DNA from: Planctomycetota bacterium
GTDB taxonomy: Bacteria > Planctomycetota > Planctomycetia > Planctomycetales > Planctomycetaceae
DNA: 64,000 nucleotides
Direction: 5' to 3'
Assembly (NCBI GenBank): GCA_022600195.1
Contig: JAHZKX010000043.1
Coordinates: forward strand, 49,571-113,570
Below are positions 1 to 8,580 of the stretch, piece by piece. A program made the position numbers and the translations under genes. The number at the start of each line of letters is the position of its first letter. The stretch's first letter is position 1. The notes beneath the pieces are model-generated. The model saw only the letters and a program-made list of their open reading frames with translations, had not been told where the DNA came from and did no database searches.

Positions 1-1139
1 AAGATCGAAAGAATACACAGCAAAACTGCGGAGCCAGTGGAAATGAGAAAAGCACGTTGCACGGTAGTTCGTTTTGCATACATGCCAATCAGAATCGGAA
101 CGACGGTCCAGCCGATACCGCCGATACAGAAGAAGATACCTACCGTGCGTCCGTGTAATGCCGGCTCAACATGTCCCAGCAAAATTGCAATTAATGTCGG
201 GAAGATGGGCCCTACAACAGCGCCGGAGACAACAATCAGAAAGCACATCAATTTTGCGCCTCGACAAAAAACGATGCCCAGCGTGATGGCGATACTGCAG
301 CAGGCCATCACGATAACGAGACTGGTATCGGCTCCCACTGGCAGCATCAATGCGGTTACCAGGCGCGACCCCATGAACGTTAACCAGAACAATGAGAGCA
401 GCGCTGACGCATTGGGTTCGCTGACTTTTTTGTCGGTCATCAACGTCGTAGCCCACGTCGCGATCGACGTTTCCGTTGGTATATGAAAGAAAAATGCGAT
501 GGAACAGAGCCAGACAATGGGATCAGAAAAAAGCGTTGCCAATCCTCCAGCCACGGTTTGAGTTGAAGTCACTTTTAACGCTTCCCAATCAACGCCCAGC
601 CCTAACAGAAGCGGAATAGCCGAGACCAGTGCGAAACCGTACAAGGTTCGAATCAGTCCAAACTTCCGGGCACAAAACATGATGATCAATGGAGTCAGAA
701 AGGTTCCCATTCCAAAAATGAAATCGCCCATATTCATGGCATACGCCATACGTTGCGGGAGTTCTTCGGGAGGCACGAACGCTGGTGGAGACGTGACGTT
801 CAAAACATTCACCAATGCAGACCAACCCGTCCCCAATATGAGAACAGCGATTAATGCGGCAGGATAGTGGCGTGCGTGAGCGAGTACTACGAGGCTGAGA
901 ATGACCAACAGAAACCCGCCACCCAGGACCGCTTGTTTCCCCAGTGCGTCAACCAGGAATCCCGCGGCGACTACCATCGGAATCAGCGTGAAACCAAACA
1001 CGGAAACCAATCCACCAATTTTACCTTCATCGATGTCCAGCTTTCGGGCCAGGGGCAGCTTAACGCTACCCAGTAAAGCAAAGCACATCCCCGCAGTTGC
1101 CAGAGCCGCGATCTGCATCAGTGTCAGCATCGAATCCAT
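1..1139 (-). CDS. MFS transporter, 3' end cut by window edge
   Basis: The minus-strand frame stays open from about 1148 to the left edge, giving about 380 residues without a stop. The protein is very hydrophobic, with successive membrane segments separated by short basic loops, as in 12-helix major facilitator superfamily permeases. A Gly/Ala-rich first helix and an internal loop of the DALGK type fit that family. Two in-frame ATGs compete: 1148 and 1139. I prefer 1139 because AAGGTG lies about 9 bases upstream of it, while it nearly abuts the ATG at 1148. MFS proteins run near 400 residues, so only the last few are probably missing. The substrate cannot be told. No neighbour is cotranscribed within the window. 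Confidence 0.8.
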   Translation of the reverse strand, partial: MDSMLTLMQIAALATAGMCFALLGSVKLPLARKLDIDEGKIGGLVSVFGFTLIPMVVAAGFLVDALGKQAVLGGGFLLVILSLVVLAHARHYPAALIAVLILGTGWSALVNVLNVTSPPAFVPPEELPQRMAYAMNMGDFIFGMGTFLTPLIIMFCARKFGLIRTLYGFALVSAIPLLLGLGVDWEALKVTSTQTVAGGLATLFSDPIVWLCSIAFFFHIPTETSIATWATTLMTDKKVSEPNASALLSLFWLTFMGSRLVTALMLPVGADTSLVIVMACCSIAITLGIVFCRGAKLMCFLIVVSGAVVGPIFPTLIAILLGHVEPALHGRTVGIFFCIGGIGWTVVPILIGMYAKRTTVQRAFLISTGSAVLLCILSI

Positions 1140-1148
1140 AGTACGCAT

Positions 1149-1612
1149 CACCTTAAAATGACAGGCACAAAAAATGTGCCCGTGTCGTTAATGAACTGCG
1201 AGAAATATAAAGTCTGGACTTACTCTGTTCGAAATGAGTAGATACACCATAAACATCCGGAATCAAACTAGCAATTCAGACGACCCGTTTACTTCAGGTG
1301 TCTCGCAAAACCAATCGAACAGGAATTCCGAATGGCTTTCAATTCCAGGAAGAGAATAAAAACATGTCAAAGGTGATCGATACTCAGTACTCTTAGTTCC
1401 TCGAATTGCCCATTAACCGGTCTCGTCTTATAAAAACATGACACCAGCAGCCATTCAAAATATGTACTCTCATCAACAAATGGCTATAATTAACGAAGCA
1501 GATTTTAATTTTATCATCAGTGCCATTCGCCGAGCTGTCTTCGCAAGAATTGTCGCAGTCGGCAACCATATTTGCATCACGCCGCAAATGAATCCAATAG
1601 AGATCTTATCAA
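1149..1612. other. intergenic, no gene recognised
   Basis: This gap lies between the divergent MFS gene and a small membrane protein gene. Short open frames on both strands lack ribosome sites and have no protein-like composition. It probably holds both promoters, but I cannot place a convincing -35/-10 pair. Confidence 0.4.
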
Positions 1613-1900
1613 ATGGCAGAATCTTTCAACTATGCAGAGCTGTTCAATTATATTGAAATTGTTCTCTGGAGCCTCTTCGGATTTGTATTGCTAGTTAAGT
1701 CACGAGATTCAAAGCCTGACCAAACACACATATTCTACATTTCCTCAATTGCGTTTTTTCTCTTCGCAATCAGCGACTATATCGAAATCCAAACGGGAGC
1801 ATGGTGGAAACCATGGTGGTTATTTGCATTGAAAGCCGCATGTGTAATCGCTTTCCTGTTTTGTATTTTCAAATATTTAAAAACGAAATCAAATGGTTAA
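1613..1900 (+). CDS. small membrane protein, unknown function
   Basis: This encodes a 95-residue protein with three likely hydrophobic segments, roughly residues 14-28, 43-57 and 70-88. They are separated by a charged loop (KSRDSKPDQ) and a Trp-rich loop, and the tail is basic (KYLKTKSNG). The composition is that of a real membrane protein and the start is ATG. The upstream GAGATC is a weak ribosome site. A hairpin with a short T run follows the stop, suggesting a single-gene transcript. I do not recognise a family. Confidence 0.6.
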   Translation: MAESFNYAELFNYIEIVLWSLFGFVLLVKSRDSKPDQTHIFYISSIAFFLFAISDYIEIQTGAWWKPWWLFALKAACVIAFLFCIFKYLKTKSNG

Positions 1901-1930
1901 AACCATTCGCTTTCTATCCAGGCAATGCAC

Positions 1931-1944
1931 CGGAACCGGTTCCG
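1931..1944. repeat. 14-bp perfect palindrome
   Basis: CGGAACCGGTTCCG is a perfect dyad just after the stop of the small membrane protein gene and before the terminator-like hairpin. It could be part of the same folded 3' end or a protein site. Confidence 0.45.
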
Positions 1945-1953
1945 CTGTCTGCT

Positions 1954-1975
1954 CCGGTGTTCAGCACCGGCTTTT
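1954..1975 (+). terminator. possible intrinsic terminator
   Basis: The stem CCGGTG / CACCGG has a 5-base loop (TTCAG) and is followed by CTTTT. It sits about 55 bases after the small membrane protein gene. The stem is short but GC-rich. Confidence 0.5.
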
Positions 1976-2027
1976 CCTTGCACGTACAATTCCGCGTTGT
2001 ATCGTTTCAAAAAGGCAAGGGCAGATT

Positions 2028-2225
2028 ATGAAGAGAAAAACAAAGCCGGTTCAGATCGAACTCGATATTGATGAATGGTGGCCGTTAAGTCGTTATGCGG
2101 CAAAAGAGAAGACTTCGATTCGTCGGCTCGCAAAACAGCAATTGATGCCGTTGATCAAAGAGCTGAAAAAGAAGTTCCCACGGGAACCAAACAAAACTTC
2201 TCCGTCAATCGACGATGTTCTTTGA
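2028..2225 (+). CDS. small basic protein, unknown function
   Basis: This encodes a 65-residue hydrophilic protein rich in Lys and Arg (MKRKTKPVQIELD at the start, LIKELKKKFPREPNK near the end). The ATG at 2028 follows AAGGCAAGGG. The frame is open further upstream to about 1893, but that part overlaps the terminator-like hairpin and lacks a good start. The predicted helix around residues 25-50 and the basic charge would suit a small nucleic-acid-binding or toxin/antitoxin-like protein, but no family motif is visible. No partner gene sits beside it. Confidence 0.5.
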   Translation: MKRKTKPVQIELDIDEWWPLSRYAAKEKTSIRRLAKQQLMPLIKELKKKFPREPNKTSPSIDDVL

Positions 2226-2262
2226 TTATTCACGTCTTGCGAAATTGCGCCATCCATTAAAG

Positions 2263-2295
2263 AATAATGACCGGATAACTCATATTACCCGGTCA
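2263..2295. repeat. palindromic element, copy A
   Basis: A 33-base segment contains the inverted repeat TAATGACCGG / CCGGTCATTA (10-bp stem, reaching 2298). It aligns without gaps at 25 of 33 positions to the element at 3556-3588. It lies just upstream of the CPBP protease gene. It could also act as a terminator for the gene before it, although no clear T tract follows. Confidence 0.6.
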
Positions 2296-2416
2296 TTAAT
2301 TTGACGTGTATACCAAATCATACTGTGTTATTTGATAATAGGCAGAAAACCTGATAGATTTAGACAGTAATATATTTTGTCTATCAATAGTTCTTCGGCT
2401 CAACCGATCTAGCCTC

Positions 2417-3412
2417 ATGACCGAATCGCGACCGTCGCCTGACACCGCTCCCTTTCGAGACCAAACGTGGCGAACGAAATGGCTGGTCATTGGCGGCGCG
2501 TTCTTGGCGATCTGGTATTCCGTGCGATTCGTTGATCGCGAGTGGATGTCGCAATGGCCGAGCGTACTATTTGTGCTGGTCACCGGCATCGCGCCTCAAG
2601 TATTCCTGCTGTTGTTCCCACTGTCCACGCGTGACAAAGATCCCACTAAACGAATCGCGATTCCGGGGAAACGACGCTGCCTGGTGGAATTCGCGATCGC
2701 CATACCGATTGTCATTGTGACGATGATTGCCTTGGGGGGACTGAATTACTTGGTGGGCGTTTTGTCTCCCGGCAAAACACTCACTCCCGACGCGGTCACG
2801 AGTATGGCTTCCTCTTCGCCGCGATACATTTATCCACTTCTTCTGTTCTCTTTTACGTTTGCACCAATCGCGGAAGAGTTTTTCTTTCGTGGGTTCATAC
2901 ATAATGCGTTCCGCCAACGAATGCCGACGATCGCTGCGGGCCTGTTGCAGTCACTGATCTTTGGTTTCTGTCATTTTTTTGGAACGACTCACGCTGTAAT
3001 CGCGGTGGTCCTAGGATTGATTATCACCATTGTCTATGAATGGCGCAAAACACTTGTGTCGCCAATCTTTGTACATGCAGGAATCAACTTCATCTCCGCC
3101 ATTGGCGTCTTGGGAATGATGGCCGAATTTTCTGATCGCCCAACAATTGGCGTGATCGGCGGCCCGGACGACACCGAATGTATTGTCCGCGAAATAATTC
3201 CTAATTCAGCGGCATCCGAATCCAGTATAGCGGTGGATGATATAATCGTGGCCTTCGATGAAACGCCGATTACTAATTTTTCGGCATTGGCTACCGCAGT
3301 ATCTGCTCATCAGCCGAACGATACCGTTGTCTTGCGCGTTTTTCGCGATGGCGAAACATTGGATATTGCAGTGACACTAAAACGAAGGGCCGATACGAAG
3401 CCCCCACCGTAG
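2417..3412 (+). CDS. CPBP-family intramembrane protease with C-terminal PDZ domain
   Basis: This encodes 331 residues with several membrane segments. The Rce1/CAAX-type (CPBP, Abi) motifs are complete: EEFFFRG near residue 153, FGFCHFFG about 35 residues later and HAGINF further on. These supply the Glu and His residues of the intramembrane glutamic peptidase site. Residues from about 238 to 325 form a PDZ domain (IVREIIPNSAA, VDDIIVAFDETPI, VLRVFRDGE), which would bind peptide C-termini. PDZ attached to CPBP is uncommon but known. No clear ribosome site precedes the ATG. Codon use is richer in GCG and CGN than in neighbours, and palindromic elements sit on both sides, which suggests the gene was acquired. 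The substrate is unknown. Confidence 0.85.
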   Translation: MTESRPSPDTAPFRDQTWRTKWLVIGGAFLAIWYSVRFVDREWMSQWPSVLFVLVTGIAPQVFLLLFPLSTRDKDPTKRIAIPGKRRCLVEFAIAIPIVIVTMIALGGLNYLVGVLSPGKTLTPDAVTSMASSSPRYIYPLLLFSFTFAPIAEEFFFRGFIHNAFRQRMPTIAAGLLQSLIFGFCHFFGTTHAVIAVVLGLIITIVYEWRKTLVSPIFVHAGINFISAIGVLGMMAEFSDRPTIGVIGGPDDTECIVREIIPNSAASESSIAVDDIIVAFDETPITNFSALATAVSAHQPNDTVVLRVFRDGETLDIAVTLKRRADTKPPP

Positions 3413-3419
3413 AACAAAG

Positions 3420-3555
3420 GCATGAACGCGGAGCCGCCGATCACGCGTTTTCAATTGGTGCATCATCCGCGGCGTCCCGGTTAACCATCGCGTCCACCTA
3501 CTGGTTGCCGCTCTCACATCAACTCATCGGGATTCCGAGAAAACTACCGATTTAA
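3420..3555. repeat. possible dispersed intergenic repeat remnant
   Basis: This stretch after the CPBP gene has a composition (GAACGCGGAGCCGCC onwards) unlike the AT-richer surroundings. It resembles the short repeated intergenic segments that I associate, from memory only, with Rhodopirellula-like planctomycetes. It holds no supported gene. Confidence 0.25.
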
Positions 3556-3588
3556 AAGAATGACCTGGTAACGCACGTTACCCAGGCA
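3556..3588 (+). repeat. palindromic element, copy B
   Basis: A 33-base element with GGTAAC / GTTACC at its centre. It is related to copy A at 2263-2295 and forms a large inverted pair with copy C at 3627-3659. Confidence 0.65.
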
Positions 3589-3626
3589 CATCGGCACGGT
3601 GATACTCACCATCTCTCAACGAAAAA

Positions 3627-3659
3627 TGCCTGGGTAATAGTTGTTACCCACTCATTCTT
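3627..3659 (-). repeat. palindromic element, copy C (inverted)
   Basis: The reverse complement of this segment matches copy B closely: both begin AAGAATGA and end TTACCCAGGCA, with differences confined to the middle. Copies B and C are separated by 38 bases and together could fold into one long hairpin, like a REP/BIME unit. Confidence 0.65.
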
Positions 3660-3675
3660 GTGTCCGCTCTTTGTT

Positions 3676-4099
3676 CTAATCCATCCATATGAACCCACAA
3701 CCACTTCCAAGTACAACCAGCATGAAAGCGATTAACTTTATCCATTTTTTAGCTTTCACAGGGCGCAAAGTACTAAATACGACTGTCTCTTTAGGATAGC
3801 CTTTTAAAATGATCGGCGGGTCACTTTGCTTGGAGAGTGAAAAATCAGTTGTATGTAACGTCCGAGGTTGTCGATATATTCCTTGCCGAAAAATCACCGT
3901 ATCACCCGGTTGTGCAGTTCGCAGTGCATGCAATACGGTTTGCCAAGGCTGTTTAAGTGTTCCCGGATTTTTGTCGCTTGGCTGTCCACCGTGCCCTTCA
4001 ATATCAACATAATAGGTAGCTGTTTTTTTCACCTGTGGAGTGATCTTATTGGCCCCATCAGAGGGAGTTGCCCCCCCAACAGAAGAACAAGACTACCAT
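3676..4099 (-). pseudogene. shortened beta-helix (DUF1565-like) protein with C-terminal membrane helix; likely frameshift at a G7 tract
   Basis: The intact part (GTG at 4032, 118 residues) begins with YYVDIEGHGG, then NPGTLKQPWQTVLHALRTA and PGDTVIFRQGIYR. This is the start of the right-handed parallel beta-helix proteins that are normally several hundred residues long. Here it stops after about 80 residues and runs into a basic and hydrophobic tail, WIKLIAFMLVVLGSGCGFIW. Upstream, an ATG at 4099 opens a signal-like start (MVVLFFCW) in another frame. Deleting one G from the seven-G run at 4071-4077 (C7 on the plus strand) joins it to the intact frame. Either the gene is decayed or the tract slips. 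Function is unknown. Confidence 0.5.
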
Positions 4100-4226
4100 T
4101 GTCGAAAAACAAGCAACTGGAATGCTTTGAGGATGTATAAGGAGGGCAATTCAAAAGGGAGATTAAGGAAAGTTTATAGCGCTGACATGTAAGTCGCGAA
4201 CTTCATGCCACACCTAGTTCGTTCGT

Positions 4227-5000
4227 TTATTTGAAATGAGCGGAGGGATGTGCTGATATGAGTTCAGATAAATCACGAAACGTATGGAGTTCATCAAAAC
4301 AGAGCTGCAAGCCTCCCTGTTGATTATGGCAGAATTTGGCCAAATGATAAAACAAGAAAAGGGCCAGGGGGATAAAAAGAAGTCGAGGTTCGCCGCATGA
4401 ATAGATCAATGCGAAGAATAGTGTTGCGATCGTCCAGAGCATGCATCTATCCGCTATCCAATACGAATCGAAATTTTCCAATCGAATCTTTGGCAGGGCA
4501 CCTGGTGCAAGCAATGAAATCGATCCCAGAAAAAGATCTGCATGTTTGTACGAATAATCTGATAGTGGCGTAGAAGGAGCAATTTCTGAGACATCAACCC
4601 CCGCATCACGCAGCAGACTCCGAATCGCCAAAAAAGTTGAAGCAGGGCGGCAGGGCTTTCCGAAAAATGTTTCTTCTCGAATTTCGGAAACCGATGCATA
4701 CTGCGAGATCAAACGACATACTTCCCGAAGTGTTTGATCGCCTTCTGCACTAAGTACCTGATTCCACTCCTGTTTCGGAATAGAAATTTGCCATGCCTTG
4801 TTCATTGAAACCCGAAGACTCTGCCAGTCTTCTAAATCACACTCAAACTGCCAATCATCGATGGTCGTTTCAAACGTCAATTCGTTGCGTGGAAGCATAC
4901 CATAATCAAGCTGATAACTTAGACGGTGCCACTCTCGTAACACTTCCAACACATACATGGGTGTCGCTGGTGTTTTCAACGTCGGATAATGAACTTCCAT
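4227..5000 (-). CDS. unknown membrane-anchored protein, tandem paralogue 1
   Basis: This encodes 257 residues: an N-terminal soluble part, a conserved centre (CRPASTFLAIRSLLRDAG, then VDVSEIAPSTPLSDY, then LFLGSISLLAPGALP), a hydrophobic pair of segments around residues 190-220, and a short cytosolic tail ending in FRDLSELISAHPSAHFK. The next gene encodes the same architecture with strong identity in the centre and tail, so the two arose by tandem duplication. GAGGAAAACAA before the ATG is a good ribosome site. The pair is probably cotranscribed, with the 5109-5867 gene first. I do not recognise a named domain, and no catalytic motif stands out. Confidence 0.75.
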   Translation of the reverse strand: MEVHYPTLKTPATPMYVLEVLREWHRLSYQLDYGMLPRNELTFETTIDDWQFECDLEDWQSLRVSMNKAWQISIPKQEWNQVLSAEGDQTLREVCRLISQYASVSEIREETFFGKPCRPASTFLAIRSLLRDAGVDVSEIAPSTPLSDYSYKHADLFLGSISLLAPGALPKIRLENFDSYWIADRCMLWTIATLFFALIYSCGEPRLLFIPLALFLFYHLAKFCHNQQGGLQLCFDELHTFRDLSELISAHPSAHFK

Positions 5001-5108
5001 TTGTTTTCCTCATGTGTGTATCCAATTATTTTCCCGTGATGCTCTCACCAACCATGATGAACGAACTGCACGCATCTGTAAGTCGCGAACCGCGTTTCTC
5101 TCGTTTCG

Positions 5109-5867
5109 CTAACTGAATTGAGCTGTTGGATGTGCGGCGATTTTTTCTGAAAGATCTCGAAACGTTCTAAGCTCACCAATTTGAACACTGGCATATTTGT
5201 CGTTTGAATCAACCTCAACCAGTAGATATAGAAAAAGCAATATGCTGATCGTAAATATAAAATACCCCGGTGAACTTCCCATGACAAAAAATCCAACGAG
5301 CGTCGGTATATGCCAAAGAGCTTTGAGACATTCCAGGCTAAAGAATCCACGATCATCAATATCGAAATCAGGTAAACTGCCAGGAGACAACTTCGCAATC
5401 GGCCCCAAAAACAGTTCCAGATTTTTTCGAGTATACTCTTTCAATGGAGTAGAGGGAGCGACATCGGCAACATCGACACCGGCGTCATGCATCATTGATC
5501 GTATTGTGAGAAACACGGAGGCAGGCCGACACGTTCGACCGCAAAACGAGCTCAATGTAATTTTGGGCATCGTAATACGCGCTGCAATCAATTCACAAAA
5601 ATCGCGAACTGTGTCGCCTTCTGCTGACCTTAGAGCTCCAAACCAATCAGAAAATTCCAAGTCAAAGCAGATGAGAGTCGAATAGAAAATGTCATCAAAG
5701 GTATAAAAGCCACAGGCTTCATAGAGTACTTCGATCGATGAATCCAGCGTCACTCCAACTTGTGACAATGAGTCATTATTCCATTCAAGAGTTTCTCGGT
5801 CGAGTAACACACTCAATACGTATTCTGGTGTTGCTGGGATTTCTACTGTTGGATACTGAATTTCCAT
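5109..5867 (-). CDS. unknown membrane-anchored protein, tandem paralogue 2
   Basis: This encodes 252 residues from the ATG at 5867, which GGGGAG precedes. A TTG further up (5879) is open but less likely, since the paralogue also starts MEVHYP/MEIQYP. It shares the CRPASVFLTIRSMMHDAG block, VDVADVAPSTPLKEY, two membrane segments near residues 185-220 and the tail RTFRDLSEKIAAHPTAQFS with its neighbour. The sequence TGTAAGTCGCGAAC recurs shortly after both stops, marking the duplicated unit. Function is unknown. A membrane protein with a large cytosolic N-terminal domain is the most that can be said. Confidence 0.75.
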   Translation of the reverse strand: MEIQYPTVEIPATPEYVLSVLLDRETLEWNNDSLSQVGVTLDSSIEVLYEACGFYTFDDIFYSTLICFDLEFSDWFGALRSAEGDTVRDFCELIAARITMPKITLSSFCGRTCRPASVFLTIRSMMHDAGVDVADVAPSTPLKEYTRKNLELFLGPIAKLSPGSLPDFDIDDRGFFSLECLKALWHIPTLVGFFVMGSSPGYFIFTISILLFLYLLVEVDSNDKYASVQIGELRTFRDLSEKIAAHPTAQFS

Positions 5868-6090
5868 TAGTCTCCCCAATATGTGTATGGAATCGATTTA
5901 CTCTGACTCTCTTTTCCACCTTCAACGTGTACGTACGGCACAATACAATTTCACAAGCGAAGATTGAAAAGTCAAGATCGAATAGATGGTTTGATTCTGG
6001 TGAAGAGCAATGGGACTTTACGGATCAGAGTGCTGTAAGGAGCGTCAGCAGATCAACGTGTAAAAGAGGGGTAGAGAGAGAAAAAAGAAA

Positions 6091-6163
6091 TGGGCACGGG
6101 CGGGATCGAACCGCCGACACCAGGATTTTCAGTCCTGTGCTCTACCAACTGAGCTACATGCCC
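6091..6163 (-). tRNA. tRNA-Phe (GAA)
   Basis: On the minus strand GGGCATG pairs with the complementary acceptor end CGTGCCC. The D arm is AGCTCAGTTGGTAGAGC, the anticodon loop CTGAAAATC has GAA, and the T arm is GGTTCGATCCC. Discriminator A is present. CCA is not encoded, since T-rich sequence follows directly. Confidence 0.96.
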
Positions 6164-6428
6164 TTTTCGTTCCCGGATGAGCTTTCAATGGCGTTAACTC
6201 CCTATGAAATCATCGTTTAATGGTAACGAGATGGAAATATAAGCCATTCCCCGCTCAGTTTCAAGCAAAACCAGCGTTTCCTGTAGAGGAATCCTTAGTT
6301 TTCCTGATACCTGGATTATACAGCCATCAATAATGGTAAAATCGATGCGTTATGCCTACTGGAACAGCCACATTACGAAGTGGAATGGAAATCAGATCTG
6401 GCCATCGAAGAAGGAGAATCACTGTTAA

Positions 6429-7679
6429 TTAATGAGTCGCCGGCTGCTTCACCGAAGAAATGATCTCTGTCAAGACAGTGGCTTCACTGGAGAGTGGGGT
6501 GGAGAGATATCCACGCAAGGGGAGTGGAGTTCCATCGAAGCGATAAACCGAACCAGGAAAATGAATTCCGGAAATACCTGTAGGGAGAAACGTATGCAAA
6601 TCCGGTAATTCTACCATCGCTGGACCAATCAGAATGACGGGAATCCGGGCCAATCGCTGCTGCGCGTTTACTGATAAGCCGGAAAGGGGATTCGCTCCGA
6701 CAAGAATACAAAGATCGATTTCATCCTGCTCCAGTAGCGCGTTCGCTGAATATTCACCCGGCGAATAACGTGGATAGCCCGATGCAAAATTAACACTCGC
6801 CGCATAACCGGTTTGCCACGCCAGTACATTTTCAAGCCCTTTAGTCTCACCTGCGGGAGGAACACTGATCCCGTGACAGCGACGATCAGTCTGGAGCTCC
6901 TGAATCAGCGTCGATAACGCTTCGATTTTACGATGAGATAAGGGACCTTCTTTAAATTCCGGACCATAAAAGAAAACAACATATTTGCTCTGCTGAATGA
7001 GAGCCACCAGTTTCTGCAGAGAGTCTTCAGCAATTCCTGTTGGCTGCTTACCCCCCAGGTCAATGCCTTTCAATACGGCTCTCAAGCTCCAGATGGCTTC
7101 TAACTCCTGCTGAGGTTCCAGTGGAATCGTTTTATCAACGTATTCGCTGGCGCTGGAAAGCTCTGTACCTATTGACAGAATGGTACGCGGAATCTCTTGT
7201 GATCCTGAGGAGAGACTCTGTCGGTGACATTGATTTGCCAGCAACGTGTCTGCGCCCCAATAAATAATCAAATCGGCACGACTGCGTACTTCGCCCAGAG
7301 TACATGTCGCCTCTCCGACCTGCTGTAATGCTCTGGTCGTTGCAGAAGCACCTGTATCAATGGTGGCGCCAATTTGATCTGCCAGACTCACGGCGGCCCG
7401 TTGTGCATCTGTGGCCGATTGAGCTAAACCAAAGATTAACGGAGCCTGTGCTTTTTGAATCAGATCGACGGCCGATTTGACGGCTTCTGCATGCGATGCC
7501 TCAACCCCCTTGACCTGGGGAGATAATGATCCCGTCTGCAAAGACTCTTTAAACCAGGCCTGCCCTTGAGGACAAGAGGTTTGAACCTCGAGAATCTGCT
7601 GACCGTCTGTTGTGACTTGAATATCATCACATACGCAACAACATCCCGCACACGTAACATCTTCAATCACATTTTTCAC
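6429..7679 (-). CDS. fhcB: formylmethanofuran dehydrogenase/hydrolase subunit B-like protein
   Basis: This encodes about 416 residues. The start region CAGCCCVCDDIQV, followed by SCPQGQAWF, matches the B subunit of the tetrahydromethanopterin-linked formyltransferase/hydrolase complex (FhcB) and archaeal FwdB/FmdB. The remainder is a molybdopterin-oxidoreductase-like fold (ADLIIYWGADTLLANQ, LCILVGANPLSGLS). The GTG at 7679 is chosen because GGAG lies 7 bases upstream. A TTG at 7700 is less well placed. Fhc releases formate from formyl-methanofuran in C1 oxidation. The A, C and D subunits are not in this window. A TIM-barrel gene precedes it by about 50 bases on the same strand. Fhc versus a relative is an inference. 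Confidence 0.8.
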   Translation of the reverse strand: MKNVIEDVTCAGCCCVCDDIQVTTDGQQILEVQTSCPQGQAWFKESLQTGSLSPQVKGVEASHAEAVKSAVDLIQKAQAPLIFGLAQSATDAQRAAVSLADQIGATIDTGASATTRALQQVGEATCTLGEVRSRADLIIYWGADTLLANQCHRQSLSSGSQEIPRTILSIGTELSSASEYVDKTIPLEPQQELEAIWSLRAVLKGIDLGGKQPTGIAEDSLQKLVALIQQSKYVVFFYGPEFKEGPLSHRKIEALSTLIQELQTDRRCHGISVPPAGETKGLENVLAWQTGYAASVNFASGYPRYSPGEYSANALLEQDEIDLCILVGANPLSGLSVNAQQRLARIPVILIGPAMVELPDLHTFLPTGISGIHFPGSVYRFDGTPLPLRGYLSTPLSSEATVLTEIISSVKQPATH

Positions 7680-7731
7680 AGACGGTCTCCGAAACCGCAA
7701 TTCCTCGTCAGCAGTTCACAGGCCACTCTGA

Positions 7732-8580
7732 CTAACCGATTAATTCTTTCAGCTCATCCAGTAGATCAACAGCTTTTCCGATATCCGCTTTCTGCTGCTC
7801 ACGGTCTTCCGGAATTTCTCGTTCAATCGTCAAGGGGCCGGTATATTCAATGTCATTAAGAGCTCGCAAATATGTGGCCATTCCGACATCACCTTCACCA
7901 AGCGGCACTTCAGCGCCCCAATCGATTCCGCGTTTTCCTTCGGGTGCCCATGTGGCATCCTTGCAATGTACGCTGGCTACCAGGTGACCTACACGTTGCA
8001 ATGCCGCGATGGGGTCTCCCGTACCATAAAGAATCATATTGGCAGGATCAAAATTAATCTTCAGATTATCGCGTGCCACATCACTAATAAAATCGAGCAG
8101 ATGATCTGCTGATTCCTGACCAGTTTCCAGATTCAGAACCTGACTGTTTACCTTAACATAATCAAGCAGATGCTGAGTTTCCGTCACCAGTGCTTTGTAA
8201 TCTTCTGAATTCCGATCTTCCGGAACGAATCCAATATGCAGAGCGACAGTATGACATCCCAACAGCCGTGCAAAATCGGAAATTTCTTTCATTTCTTCAA
8301 CTCGAGCGGCTCGTGTCTCCAACGGTACCAGACCCACTGTTTTTTTTGTGGTTGGAATGTCGGCATAACTCTCCCCATCAAAACCACCAAAAACGCAAGT
8401 AATTTGAATACCCGCTGCGTTACAGCGATCCAAAAACTCCTGTGCTGCTTCGGGAGTTCGCGTTTGTTTATGCGGAGCGTGAACTTGAATTGTGGGGATT
8501 CCCAGTTCCTGAACAACATCCAGATGCACACCCAAGCCTGCATCAACTGAAGCAAATACACCAATGGGCCATTTTTCCAT
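7732..8580 (-). CDS. sugar phosphate isomerase/epimerase-like TIM-barrel protein
   Basis: This encodes 282 residues of the xylose-isomerase-like TIM-barrel (AP_endonuc_2) family. Visible elements are IQVHAPHKQ, ITCVFGGFDGE, TVALHIGFVPED, LNLETGQE, KINFDPANMILYGTGDP, VHCKDATW and TIEREIPED. The His, Glu and Asp residues in these strands are typical of the divalent-metal site. Such proteins isomerise or epimerise sugars or related small molecules. The substrate is not evident. It lies just upstream of the FhcB-like gene on the same strand and may be cotranscribed. Confidence 0.85.
   Translation of the reverse strand: MEKWPIGVFASVDAGLGVHLDVVQELGIPTIQVHAPHKQTRTPEAAQEFLDRCNAAGIQITCVFGGFDGESYADIPTTKKTVGLVPLETRAARVEEMKEISDFARLLGCHTVALHIGFVPEDRNSEDYKALVTETQHLLDYVKVNSQVLNLETGQESADHLLDFISDVARDNLKINFDPANMILYGTGDPIAALQRVGHLVASVHCKDATWAPEGKRGIDWGAEVPLGEGDVGMATYLRALNDIEYTGPLTIEREIPEDREQQKADIGKAVDLLDELKELIG

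Noticed and set aside
1393..1656. Short open frames on both strands upstream of 1613
   Set aside because: No ribosome sites, poor composition, and overlap with each other and with the better supported small gene.
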